Shown here: positions 21,513 through 29,111 of the stretch, piece after piece
Layout: each line of letters opens with the position of its first letter
Position numbering within the stretch: the stretch's first letter is position 1
Assembly (NCBI RefSeq): GCF_003050615.1
Contig: NZ_NWBU01000010.1
Span: 157,165 to 221,164 of the forward strand
DNA length: 64,000 bases
From: Sphingomonas oleivorans
GTDB lineage: Bacteria > Pseudomonadota > Alphaproteobacteria > Sphingomonadales > Sphingomonadaceae
Direction: 5' to 3'
Position numbers and translations under genes: made by a program
Notes under the pieces: generated by a model
What the model saw: the letters and a program-made list of their open reading frames with translations, nothing else
Databases searched by the model: none
What the model was told of the DNA's origin: nothing

Positions 21513-24500
21513 ATGACGATCGATTCTTCCGCCATACGCCCTGAATTGCTGGCCGAATTGCGGGCGCTGCACCGCGCGCCCGAGCCCGAGGTGCTGGCGC
21601 GCCTGCTGCCCGACGCGACACTCGATTCGGGCACGCGCGCCCGCGTGGTCGGCCATGCGCTCGACCTGCTCGCCGATCTTCGCGTGGCGCAGCGCGAAGG
21701 ATGGGTGAACCAGTTCCTGCAGGAATATCGGCTGAACAGCTCGGAGGGCGTGGCGCTGCTCTCGCTCGCCGAAGCCTTTCTGCGCGTGCCCGATCCCGAG
21801 ACGGCGGACCTTCTGATCGCCGACAAGCTGGGCGATGCGGATTGGCGCGCGCATCGCGGAAAATCCCATTCGAGCTTGGTCAACACCGCGACCTGGGGCC
21901 TGGTGATCGGCCGCGCGCTGGTGAGCGACAGCGGGCAGGCGGGTGCGCTCAAGCGGCTGATCGCGCGCGCGGGCGAGCCCTTCGTGCGGCAGGCGGTGGG
22001 TGCGGCCATGCGGATGATGGGCGAGATATTCGTGATGGGCCGCACCATCGACGAGGCGATCGGCCGGATGGACAGGCGCGAGAATCGCGGCTTCACCGCC
22101 AGCTTCGACATGCTGGGCGAGGCTGCGCGCACCTATCCCGACGCGGAACGTTATTATCGCGCCTATGTCGATGCGATCGCTGCCGTGGGCCGCGCGGCGG
22201 CGGGGAAAAGCGGGGGCGTCGAGGCGCGCCATTCCATCTCGGTCAAGCTTTCCGCGCTTCATCCGCGCTATGAGGTGGCGCAGTGGCGCAAATCGGTGCC
22301 CGCGCTCACCGAAATGCTGGAGGCGCTGAGCATCCAGGCGGCGGAAGCGGGGATCGGCCTGACCGTCGATGCCGAGGAATCCGAGCGGCTGGAGATGAGC
22401 CTGGACATCATCCGCGCGGTGGCCGGGCTGCCGGCGCTCAAGGGCTGGGACGGGTTCGGCATGGCGGTGCAGGCCTATGGCAAGCGCGCGCGGCCGACGA
22501 TCGGATGGGCGGATGCGCTGGGGGCGGCGACCGGACGGCGCATCGCGGTGCGTCTCGTCAAGGGCGCCTATTGGGACAGCGAGGTGAAGCGCACGCAGGA
22601 GGCGGGGCTTTCCGACTATCCGCTGTTCACGCGCAAGGCGGCGACCGACGTCTCCTATCTCGCCTGCGCGAAGGATATGCTGGCCGCACCCAACATCTAT
22701 CCCGCCTTTGCCAGCCATAATGCGCTGACGGTGGCGACGATCCTCGAATGGGCGGGCGCGAGCCGCGATTTCGAGTTTCAGCGGCTGCACGGCATGGGCG
22801 AGGGGCTTTATGAGAAACTCGTTCGCGAACAGGGCTATAGATGCCGTATCTATGCACCCGTGGGAGGTCATCGCGACCTGCTGGCCTATCTGGTGCGGCG
22901 CCTGCTGGAAAATGGCGCCAATTCGAGCTTCGTCCACCAGCTCGCCGACGAGCGGCTGTCCGACGAGCAGCTGCTCGCCGATCCGGCGGAGAAGATCGCG
23001 GCGGTGCGCGGCAGCCGGCATCCCTCCATCCCGCTTCCGGCCGACCTGTTCGGGGCGGCGCGGAAGAACAGCATAGGGATTGATCTTCAGGATCGGGAGA
23101 TATTGGCCGGCGTCGCCTCCGACATCCGTCATGCGCGCGTGACGGGGCAGGAGGCACAGGGCCATGACGATGTGGCGGGCGTGGTCACGCGGGCTGTATC
23201 CGGCTTTGCGGGCTGGTCCGCGACGCCGCTCGCCAAGCGCGCGGCGATCCTCGAGCGGCTAGCCGATCTGCTCGAGGCGCATCGCGGCGAGCTGATGGCG
23301 ATCGCGGTGCAGGAAGCGGGCAAGACCATCCCCGATGCGCTCGGCGAAGTGCGCGAGGCGGTTGATTTCTGTCGCTATTATGCGGTGCAGGCGCGGACGG
23401 GCCTGGCGCCCGTGGAGCTGCCCGGGCCGACGGGCGAGCGCAATGTGCTGCGCCATGAAGGGCGCGGCGCATGGGCCTGCATCGCGCCCTGGAACTTCCC
23501 GCTGGCGATCTTCCTGGGGCAAGTGGCGGCGGCGCTGGTGGCGGGCAACAGCGTGGTCGCCAAGCCCGCGCCGCAGACGCCGCGCATCGCCGCGCGCGCG
23601 GTGGAGCTTGCCCATCTGGCGGGCGTGCCAGCGGATGCGCTGCTGCTGCTGACGGGTGGGCCGGATACGGGCGCGGCGCTGGTGGCGGATGCGCGGATCG
23701 CGGGCGTCGCCTTCACCGGATCGACCGCGACCGCCAGGCGCATCGCCCGCTCGCTGCTGGAGGAAGAAAGCCGGCCGCTTGTGCCGCTGATTGCGGAAAC
23801 GGGCGGAATCAATGCGATGCTGGTCGATTCTACGGCGCTGCCCGAACAGGTGGTGGCCGATGTCGTGACCTCCGCCTTTCGTTCGGCGGGGCAGCGTTGC
23901 TCGGCGCTCAGGCTGCTGCTGCTTCAGGAGGATATAGCCGGGCGGACGCTGGAGATGCTGGCGGGCGCGATGGATACGCTGGTGGTGGGCGATCCCGCCG
24001 ATCCGGCAACCGATATCGGCCCGGTGATCGACCGGCCGGCTTATGATCGGCTGATGGCCTATCGCGAGAGCATGCGGGCCAATTGGGTGAAGACGGTGGA
24101 GGTGCCGCGTCAGGGCCTGTTCGTGCCGCCGACCGTGATCCGGCTGGGCGCGATCGAGGAGCTTCGCCAGGAATGGTTCGGCCCGATCCTGCATGTCGCG
24201 ACCTGGGAGGCGGGCGCGCTGGACGAGACGGTGGCGCGGGTCAATGCGTCGGGCTTCGGGCTCACCATGGGGCTCCACAGCCGCATCGCGCGCGCGGCGG
24301 AGACGGTGGAGGCGCTGGCGCGGGTCGGCAACCTCTATGTCAACCGATCGATGATCGGTGCCATCGTCGGATCGCAGCCCTTTGGCGGGGAAGGGCTATC
24401 GGGCACCGGGCCGAAGGCGGGCGGGCCGAATTATCTGCATCGCTTCGCGGCAGAGCGGGTGACTTCGACGGACACGACCTCGGCCGGCGGCAATGCGAGC

Positions 24501-24530
24501 TTGCTCTCGCTCGACGATATCGGGTTCTGA
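21513..24530 (+). CDS. putA: Bifunctional proline dehydrogenase / glutamate-semialdehyde dehydrogenase
   Basis: Oxidises proline to glutamate in two steps (FAD-dependent PRODH, then NAD-dependent aldehyde dehydrogenase with channelling). The PRODH barrel occupies about 100-480 (SVKLSALHPRYE, RLVKGAYWDSEVK, FASHNALTV). The ALDH domain occupies about 520-990, with APWNFPLAIFLGQ, the Glu motif IAETGGINAM and catalytic Cys in SAGQRCSALR. At 1005 residues it is the short type without an N-terminal ribbon-helix-helix repressor domain, so another regulator must control it; none is adjacent. It stands alone, convergent with mscS. Confidence 0.95.
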   Translation: MTIDSSAIRPELLAELRALHRAPEPEVLARLLPDATLDSGTRARVVGHALDLLADLRVAQREGWVNQFLQEYRLNSSEGVALLSLAEAFLRVPDPETADLLIADKLGDADWRAHRGKSHSSLVNTATWGLVIGRALVSDSGQAGALKRLIARAGEPFVRQAVGAAMRMMGEIFVMGRTIDEAIGRMDRRENRGFTASFDMLGEAARTYPDAERYYRAYVDAIAAVGRAAAGKSGGVEARHSISVKLSALHPRYEVAQWRKSVPALTEMLEALSIQAAEAGIGLTVDAEESERLEMSLDIIRAVAGLPALKGWDGFGMAVQAYGKRARPTIGWADALGAATGRRIAVRLVKGAYWDSEVKRTQEAGLSDYPLFTRKAATDVSYLACAKDMLAAPNIYPAFASHNALTVATILEWAGASRDFEFQRLHGMGEGLYEKLVREQGYRCRIYAPVGGHRDLLAYLVRRLLENGANSSFVHQLADERLSDEQLLADPAEKIAAVRGSRHPSIPLPADLFGAARKNSIGIDLQDREILAGVASDIRHARVTGQEAQGHDDVAGVVTRAVSGFAGWSATPLAKRAAILERLADLLEAHRGELMAIAVQEAGKTIPDALGEVREAVDFCRYYAVQARTGLAPVELPGPTGERNVLRHEGRGAWACIAPWNFPLAIFLGQVAAALVAGNSVVAKPAPQTPRIAARAVELAHLAGVPADALLLLTGGPDTGAALVADARIAGVAFTGSTATARRIARSLLEEESRPLVPLIAETGGINAMLVDSTALPEQVVADVVTSAFRSAGQRCSALRLLLLQEDIAGRTLEMLAGAMDTLVVGDPADPATDIGPVIDRPAYDRLMAYRESMRANWVKTVEVPRQGLFVPPTVIRLGAIEELRQEWFGPILHVATWEAGALDETVARVNASGFGLTMGLHSRIARAAETVEALARVGNLYVNRSMIGAIVGSQPFGGEGLSGTGPKAGGPNYLHRFAAERVTSTDTTSAGGNASLLSLDDIGF

Positions 24531-24542
24531 GAACTGCTTTCA

Positions 24543-24572
24543 CCCTCATCCCTGTCTTTGCAGGGATGAGGG
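24543..24572. terminator. Bidirectional hairpin between putA and mscS
   Basis: CCCTCATCCCTG (24543-24554) pairs perfectly with CAGGGATGAGGG (24561-24572) around TCTTTG. Its position between convergent stops, 12 bases after putA, suggests a shared terminator. It is a diverged relative of the dispersed palindromes. Confidence 0.6.
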
Positions 24573-24582
24573 GAAGGGGAAA

Positions 24583-25758
24583 TCAGCCGCCCCTTTGCTC
24601 ATGGCCGTGGATCGGGCGCGTCTCTGCGGCATAGGGCAGGACGAAGCGGCCGTCGGGGGCGGCGGTGAAGCTCGTCTGGGTGGGATAGGCAAAGTCGATC
24701 CCCTCCGCATTGAAGCGCTTCAATATGGCGATGCAGACCTTGTGACGGGCCTCGAATATCTCCTCATAAATCTCTGACATCACATCGAACTGAAGCTCGA
24801 AATCGAGGCTCGAGCTGTTGAAGTTGGTCATGCCGCAGCGGACCAGCTTGCACTTGTCATGCGCCTCGACGATCTCGCGCGCGAGCGTGGGGATGCGCGC
24901 GCAGACCTCGGGCGGCGTCTGATAGGTGACGCCGAGCGTCAGAACATGGCGGCGGCGCGCGAGCCGCGCCATATTGTGCAGCTCCTTATTGAGGAGGTTG
25001 GTGTTGGAGATCACCACTTCCTCGCCGGTGAGTGCGCGAACGCGCGTCGTCTTGAGGCCGATCGCCTCGACAGTGCCCGAGGTGGAATCCCAGCGCACCG
25101 AATCGCCGCGCCGGAAAGGCTTGTCGAAGATGATCGACAGCGCCGAAAAGAGATCGTCGAAAATGCCCTTGGCCGCGAGGCCGATGGCGATGCCGCCGAT
25201 GCCGAGGCCGGCGATCAGGCCGGTGACGTTGACGCCCAGATTGTCGAGGATTAGCACGCCCGCGATCGTGAACAGCACGACCGTGACGAGCAGCCGGATG
25301 ATGCCGATCGCGCTGCCGAGCGTGCCATTGTCCGTATCGCCCGCGCGATGCTCGACGATGCCGAGGATCAGCTCGCGCGCCCAGATCGCGGCCTGGAGCG
25401 CCGCGGCGATGGTGAAGAAGATGTTGATCGTGTCCGCGACCGCGCGGGGCGGGGCGGCATAGCCGTCCACCAGCTTGGCGGCGAAGGCGACCATGAACCA
25501 GATATGGGTGAGCGAGATGGCGCGGCCGATCGTCGTCGGCCAATGGCTGAAGCCCGCGTCGCGCGCGCACAGGCGCAGGCCGAAGGAGCGGATGCCGAGC
25601 AGGATCAGGACGATGGCGATGCCGATGCCGATCGCGATGAGGATCTGGAGATAATGGCCGGCGAGCCAGAGCGTGGCTTGATTCCAGAAATCGCGGAGAT
25701 TGGCGGCGGACGCGAGGAGCGGGTCCGCCTGTCGGGCGGCGTCAGTGGTGTTGGTCAT
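24583..25758 (-). CDS. MscS-family mechanosensitive ion channel
   Basis: Inner-membrane channel that opens on membrane tension to release solutes. The 391-residue protein has about five hydrophobic helices before the pore helix (LIAGLGIGGIAIGLAAKGIFDDLFSAL, shown in part by GLGIGGIAIGLAAKG). The soluble beta domain follows (FDKPFRRGDSV, ISNTNLLNKE), then a mixed C-terminal domain. The stop of topoisomerase IB lies five bases upstream, so both are probably read from the EcfG promoter at 26819-26844, which would place it in the general stress response. Confidence 0.9.
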   Translation of the reverse strand: MTNTTDAARQADPLLASAANLRDFWNQATLWLAGHYLQILIAIGIGIAIVLILLGIRSFGLRLCARDAGFSHWPTTIGRAISLTHIWFMVAFAAKLVDGYAAPPRAVADTINIFFTIAAALQAAIWARELILGIVEHRAGDTDNGTLGSAIGIIRLLVTVVLFTIAGVLILDNLGVNVTGLIAGLGIGGIAIGLAAKGIFDDLFSALSIIFDKPFRRGDSVRWDSTSGTVEAIGLKTTRVRALTGEEVVISNTNLLNKELHNMARLARRRHVLTLGVTYQTPPEVCARIPTLAREIVEAHDKCKLVRCGMTNFNSSSLDFELQFDVMSEIYEEIFEARHKVCIAILKRFNAEGIDFAYPTQTSFTAAPDGRFVLPYAAETRPIHGHEQRGG

Positions 25759-25763
25759 AGAGG

Positions 25764-26786
25764 TTAGGCGGCCTCGGCTGGTTTATCGGCCATGGCGGCC
25801 AGGACATCGAGGAACCCGATCAGGGCTCGCTCGTGCGAGGACAGATATTTCGTGGCGCGCGGCAGCTTCAAGTCACAAATGCGCGATCCGTCGCCCGTGC
25901 GGCACAGCTCGATGAGCGCGGGATGGACATAGGATTTGCGGCTGATCGCCGGCGTGTTGCCCAGTGCCGCGGCAACGGGCTCGAGCATCGCCTTGAGCGA
26001 CGGCCGCCCGTGCCCGGCCGCCTCGACGATGTGGCGGAAGGCCAGCACGCTCGCCCCCCAGGTGCGGAAATGCTTGGCGGTGAAATCGCCGCCGGTCGCA
26101 TCGCGTATATAGGCGTTGACCTCCGACGAGCCGATCGGATGCGCCTCGCCATGCTCGTCGAGATATTGGAAGAGCTTCTGGCCGGGCAGATCCTGGCAGC
26201 GGCGGACGATGCGGCTCAATCGGCTGTCCTGGATGGTAAGCCGCTGCATCCTGCCCGACTTGCCGAGATATTCGAGCTTCACCCTGGCGCCGCTGACCGT
26301 GGCATGGCGGCTGCGCAGCGTGGTCGCGCCGAAGCTCCGGTTCGCCTTGGCATAGGCTTCGTTGCCGATGCGGACCCGGCCGAGATCGAGCAGGCGGACG
26401 ATCGCGGCGACGACCATGTCATGACCGAGCCCACGCCCCGCCAGATCGGCCTCGACCCGCGCGCGGAGCCGGGGAAGGGCACGGCCGAAATCGGCGCAGC
26501 GATCAAATTTCTCCGCCTCCTGCACGGCGCGGAATTCGGCATGGTAGCGATATTGTTTGCGGCCCTTCTCGTCATAGCCCGTCGCCTGGATATGGCCGCA
26601 GGGATCCGGGCAGAACCAGGCGTTGCGATAGGCGGGCGGCAGGGCGATGGCATTCAGCCGGTCTATTTCCGCCCGATCCCTGATCCGCTGTCCCCGGGGA
26701 TCGAAATAGGCCCAGCCGCGGCCGGCGCGCCGGCGGCTGATGCCGGGCTGGCTATCGTCCACATAATGGATTTTCGCGGCCGTCAT
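25764..26786 (-). CDS. DNA topoisomerase IB
   Basis: Poxvirus/eukaryote-type topoisomerase that relaxes supercoils through a 3'-phosphotyrosine. With the ATG at 26786 (MTAAKIHYVDD) it has 340 residues. The catalytic region is present: KHFRTWGAS with the active-site Arg, and the nucleophilic Tyr in RKSYVHP. The N-terminal part contains GWAYFDPRGQRI and the DPCGHIQATGYDEKGRKQY core. Upstream ATGs exist, but the predicted transcription start near 26811 and an AGGAG at about 26798-26802 support 26786. Likely first gene of a topoisomerase-mscS operon. Confidence 0.9.
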   Translation of the reverse strand: MTAAKIHYVDDSQPGISRRRAGRGWAYFDPRGQRIRDRAEIDRLNAIALPPAYRNAWFCPDPCGHIQATGYDEKGRKQYRYHAEFRAVQEAEKFDRCADFGRALPRLRARVEADLAGRGLGHDMVVAAIVRLLDLGRVRIGNEAYAKANRSFGATTLRSRHATVSGARVKLEYLGKSGRMQRLTIQDSRLSRIVRRCQDLPGQKLFQYLDEHGEAHPIGSSEVNAYIRDATGGDFTAKHFRTWGASVLAFRHIVEAAGHGRPSLKAMLEPVAAALGNTPAISRKSYVHPALIELCRTGDGSRICDLKLPRATKYLSSHERALIGFLDVLAAMADKPAEAA

Positions 26787-26818
26787 CGGGCGAAAGGCTC
26801 CTGTCATGCTGGCCGGTG

Positions 26819-26844
26819 AACGACACGTTTCCCCGCTTCGTTCC
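26819..26844 (-). promoter_or_regulatory. EcfG-type promoter for topoisomerase IB and mscS
   Basis: On the minus strand GGAAC (26840-26844), 17 bases, CGTT (26819-26822): an exact match to the alphaproteobacterial general-stress sigma factor consensus. Transcription would start near 26811, 25 bases before the topoisomerase ATG. Confidence 0.75.
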
Positions 26845-26869
26845 GGAACGCGGCGTCGCAGTCGCCGTT
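26845..26869 (+). promoter_or_regulatory. EcfG-type promoter for the DJ-1/PfpI gene
   Basis: GGAAC (26845-26849), 16 bases, CGTT (26866-26869): exact consensus. Its -35 element abuts that of the opposite promoter, forming the dyad GTTCCGGAAC at 26840-26849. The gene's ATG is at 26911 with GAGGAG at 26895-26900. Confidence 0.75.
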
Positions 26870-26910
26870 CAGGGAAGGCAAACCCCCAGGGATTGAGGAG
26901 CCCGTTCGAT

Positions 26911-27498
26911 ATGACCGATATCGCTGAAGCCAAGGTGCTGATCATCGCCACGGATGGTTTCGAGCAGTCCGAATTGTTCCAGCCACGCGAGACGCTGATG
27001 GACGCAGGTGCTACCGTTCTGCTCGCATCGCAGAAGACCGATCCCATCCAGGGCATGGAGCATGACATCAACAAGGCGCAGACGATCACGCCGGACCTGA
27101 CGCTCGCCGATGTCGATGTCTCCGAATATGACGCGCTGCTGATCCCAGGCGGTGTCTCCAATCCGGACAAGATGCGGCTGGATCAGGAGGCGCTGCGCAT
27201 CGTGCGCGACTTCGTGTCGGCCAGGAAGCCGGTGGCGGCGATCTGCCACGGGCCATGGTTGCTCGCCGAGGCCGACGTGATCGAGGGGCGCACGCTGACC
27301 TCCTGGCCATCCATCCGCACCGATCTCGCCAATGCGGGGGCGAATGTGGTGGATCAGGAAGTGCAGGTGGACGGCAATCTGATCACCAGCCGCAAGCCGG
27401 CCGACATTCCCGCCTTCACCGAGGCGCTGATCCTGGCGATTGAGGAGCAGGAGGAAATTCACGAACTGAGCGCGGACGAGCAGAGCCGCGTGGAGTGA
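26911..27498 (+). CDS. DJ-1/PfpI family stress protein
   Basis: A 195-residue protein of the DJ-1/ThiJ/PfpI superfamily, closest in pattern to the YhbO/PfpI branch reported as proteases or deglycases. Nucleophilic Cys112 followed by His113 sits in AAICHGPW, Glu18 is in DGFEQSELF, and PGGVSNPDKMR is conserved in the branch. It is cytosolic with no signal peptide. The EcfG promoter 42 bp upstream suggests induction by general stress. The exact biochemical activity of this branch is debated. Confidence 0.9.
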   Translation: MTDIAEAKVLIIATDGFEQSELFQPRETLMDAGATVLLASQKTDPIQGMEHDINKAQTITPDLTLADVDVSEYDALLIPGGVSNPDKMRLDQEALRIVRDFVSARKPVAAICHGPWLLAEADVIEGRTLTSWPSIRTDLANAGANVVDQEVQVDGNLITSRKPADIPAFTEALILAIEEQEEIHELSADEQSRVE

Positions 27499-27516
27499 AT
27501 CGCCGCGCTCGGGCTT

Positions 27517-27801
27517 CTATCTATCCTCGATCGTCAGCGCTTCGATGGCGAGGCGGGTGCCGTCGGGGCCTTCCTGCGCGCTGACGGCGATGTCGGCCAG
27601 GAGATGGCCGGCAAGTGCGCTCATGCCTTCCAGCCGGGCAGCAAGGTCGGTGGCCGGATGTTCCAGCAGCAAGGAAAGGCGATGGCGTGCGCCGGTGAAG
27701 GTGGCGCTGGCCCAAGGCGTGCTGTGCGCCTCGCGGACGAGGAGGCCGGGGCCGGCTTCGGCCGCGATGGCGCGGAGGAGGGCGGACTGGGCATCGCGCA
27801 T
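27517..27801 (-). CDS. Hypothetical small protein next to the S24 repressor
   Basis: A 94-residue protein of unknown function. It opens MRDAQSALLRAIAAEAG and has the pattern TPWASATFTGARHRL and a moderately acidic C-terminus. It has no cysteine, no transmembrane segment and no recognised domain; the fold looks mixed alpha/beta. Its ATG overlaps the stop of the 66-residue gene upstream (ATGA), so the two are probably translated together. Both are divergent from an S24-type repressor, which suggests shared control through the operator at 28050-28087. Confidence 0.65.
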   Translation of the reverse strand: MRDAQSALLRAIAAEAGPGLLVREAHSTPWASATFTGARHRLSLLLEHPATDLAARLEGMSALAGHLLADIAVSAQEGPDGTRLAIEALTIEDR

Positions 27802-28001
27802 CAGATGCGCCTCCGGCCTTCGAGCCCCTGCTGGCGCAGCGTGAGATAGGCGATGACGCGGCTGACGGTCGCGGGGCGCGGCTCCCGCCCGTTGCGCAGA
27901 TCCAGGACGAAGCGGGGATCGCCCACCGCCTCGCGCCCGAAGCGCGTGGCGGGCGTTCCGCTTGCCCGGAGATAGCGTTCGATCAACGACAAGAGATGCA
28001 C
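27801..28001 (-). CDS. Small helix-turn-helix-like protein (GTG start)
   Basis: A 66-residue basic protein starting at GTG 28001, seven bases after AGGGAG. The segment SLIERYLRASGTPATRFGREAV followed by DPRFVLDLRNGREP and VSRVIAYL reads like a short lambda-repressor-type helix-turn-helix, with FGREAV as helix 2 and a loop to a recognition helix. This would make it a DNA-binding partner or co-regulator; the assignment is by pattern only. It is the first gene of a two-gene unit divergent from the S24 repressor. Confidence 0.6.
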   Translation of the reverse strand: MHLLSLIERYLRASGTPATRFGREAVGDPRFVLDLRNGREPRPATVSRVIAYLTLRQQGLEGRRRI

Positions 28002-28049
28002 CGCGCGACTCCCTGACTGTTCATGATATGTTCTATTAATCTCGTCTGA

Positions 28050-28087
28050 TTTCCTACTTGTCTAGGAAATTTCCTATCGCTAGGAAC
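28050..28087. promoter_or_regulatory. Tandem operator overlapping the ribosome binding site of the S24 repressor
   Basis: TTTCCTA (28050-28056), TAGGAAA (28063-28069), TTTCCTA (28070-28076) and TAGGAAC (28081-28087) give four half-sites in alternating orientation. The central pair forms the perfect 14-bp palindrome TAGGAAATTTCCTA (28063-28076). The last half-site contains AGGAA, which serves as Shine-Dalgarno for the ATG at 28092. Bound repressor would block both divergent units. Confidence 0.7.
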
Positions 28088-28091
28088 GGCC

Positions 28092-28778
28092 ATGGCCGAG
28101 GATCCCCGTGTTGCATTGGCAAGGCTCGTCGCCGAGCGGGGGGAGGATTATGCCTCGCTGTCGCGCCTGATCGGCCGCAACGCGGCCTATCTTCAGCAAT
28201 ATGTGAAGCGCGGCAGCCCGAAACTGCTGGCGGAGGCGGACAGGAAGCTGCTGGCGGATTATCTGGCCGTGCCCGAAAGCCTGCTCGGCGGGCCGGAGGA
28301 CGAAGGGGCACGGCTGCGGCTGGTGTCCGCCAGTGCACCGCGCGCGCGGCGCGAGGCCGATCTGGTGCTGGTGCCCGTGCTGGAGATCGGCGCTTCGGCG
28401 GGGCCGGGCGGCATGGCGGAGGATGAACGCGCGCGCACCGAAATGGCTTTCCCCGGTCAATGGTTGCGCGAGCTTGCGGGCGGCAGCTTCGCCGGGCTTT
28501 CGATCATCCGCGTGAAAGGCGATTCGATGGAGCCGACGCTTGCCGACGGGGACCATATATTGGTGGACCGTAGCGACGCGGCGGAGCGGCTGCGCGACGG
28601 AATCTATGTGATCCGTGTCGAGGAGGCGCTGATCGTCAAGCGGCTGGCGCTGAACCTGCCGGGGGGCAGGACGGCGATATTGAGCGATAATCCCCGATCG
28701 CCCGCCTGGCCCGATTATGATCCGCGGCGCATGGCGGTGATCGGCCGGGTGGTGTGGGCCGGCAGGCGGGTGGGATAG
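28092..28778 (+). CDS. S24-family (LexA/CI-like) transcriptional repressor
   Basis: A 228-residue repressor with an N-terminal DNA-binding region (SLSRLIGRNAAYLQQYVKRG, about 22-41) and a C-terminal S24 peptidase domain. The catalytic Ser145 lies in KGDSMEPTL and Lys183 in VKRLAL. An Ala-Gly pair at 103-104 (GASAGPGG) is a candidate self-cleavage site. Family members are inactivated by RecA-stimulated self-cleavage, but some S24 regulators do not cleave. The operator at 28050-28087 lies directly over its ribosome binding site, suggesting autorepression. LexA itself in this group recognises different (GTTC-type) sites, so this is unlikely to be the SOS LexA. Confidence 0.85.
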   Translation: MAEDPRVALARLVAERGEDYASLSRLIGRNAAYLQQYVKRGSPKLLAEADRKLLADYLAVPESLLGGPEDEGARLRLVSASAPRARREADLVLVPVLEIGASAGPGGMAEDERARTEMAFPGQWLRELAGGSFAGLSIIRVKGDSMEPTLADGDHILVDRSDAAERLRDGIYVIRVEEALIVKRLALNLPGGRTAILSDNPRSPAWPDYDPRRMAVIGRVVWAGRRVG

Positions 28779-28788
28779 GGCCTTGGTG

Positions 28789-28971
28789 CTACCGTTCCCG
28801 GCTGCGATCGAACAGCCATAGCGCGAGCGCGAAAGCGACGCCCAGGCCGAGGCCGATCAGCAGGCCGGCCGACGGCTGGCCCAGGAAGATGCCGATGAAG
28901 GCGCCGGCAAGCGCGCCCAGCGCGATGAAGATGCCATGGGCACGGGTAGGGGGCGTGGAAGGGCTGGCCAT
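28789..28971 (-). CDS. Small two-helix membrane protein
   Basis: A 60-residue protein from the ATG at 28971 (MASPSTPPTRAHG). Two hydrophobic segments, GIFIALGALAGAFIGIFLG and a second around GLLIGLGLGVAFALALWLF, leave a short positively charged C-terminus (DRSRER). The glycine spacing suggests tight helix packing. A longer frame to 29046 is not supported. No function can be given. It is convergent with the S24 repressor and divergent from tamA. Confidence 0.65.
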   Translation of the reverse strand: MASPSTPPTRAHGIFIALGALAGAFIGIFLGQPSAGLLIGLGLGVAFALALWLFDRSRER

Positions 28972-29111
28972 GCCGGCTCCTTGCCACCGGCCACCTGCCA
29001 GCGCCAGATGGCGCGGGCCCTGGAAGCGCTGCAACATTCTTCGCAATTCGTCGGATTCGGCCTGCTCCCCCGTCTTTGCCTGCTGGCGAAGGGCGTGGCG
29101 TGCCGCTAGGC

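Noticed and set aside
21048-23165. 705-codon open frame opposite putA
   Set aside because: Shadow of putA and the epimerase; composition is basic and repetitive with no recognisable motif.
28083-28087. GGAAC before the S24 repressor as an EcfG -35 element
   Set aside because: No CGTT at 16-17 bases; the GGAAC is part of the operator half-site and ribosome site.
27517-28778. S24 repressor and small genes as a prophage remnant
   Set aside because: No integrase, excisionase, structural phage gene or attachment repeat is present, and base composition matches the neighbours.
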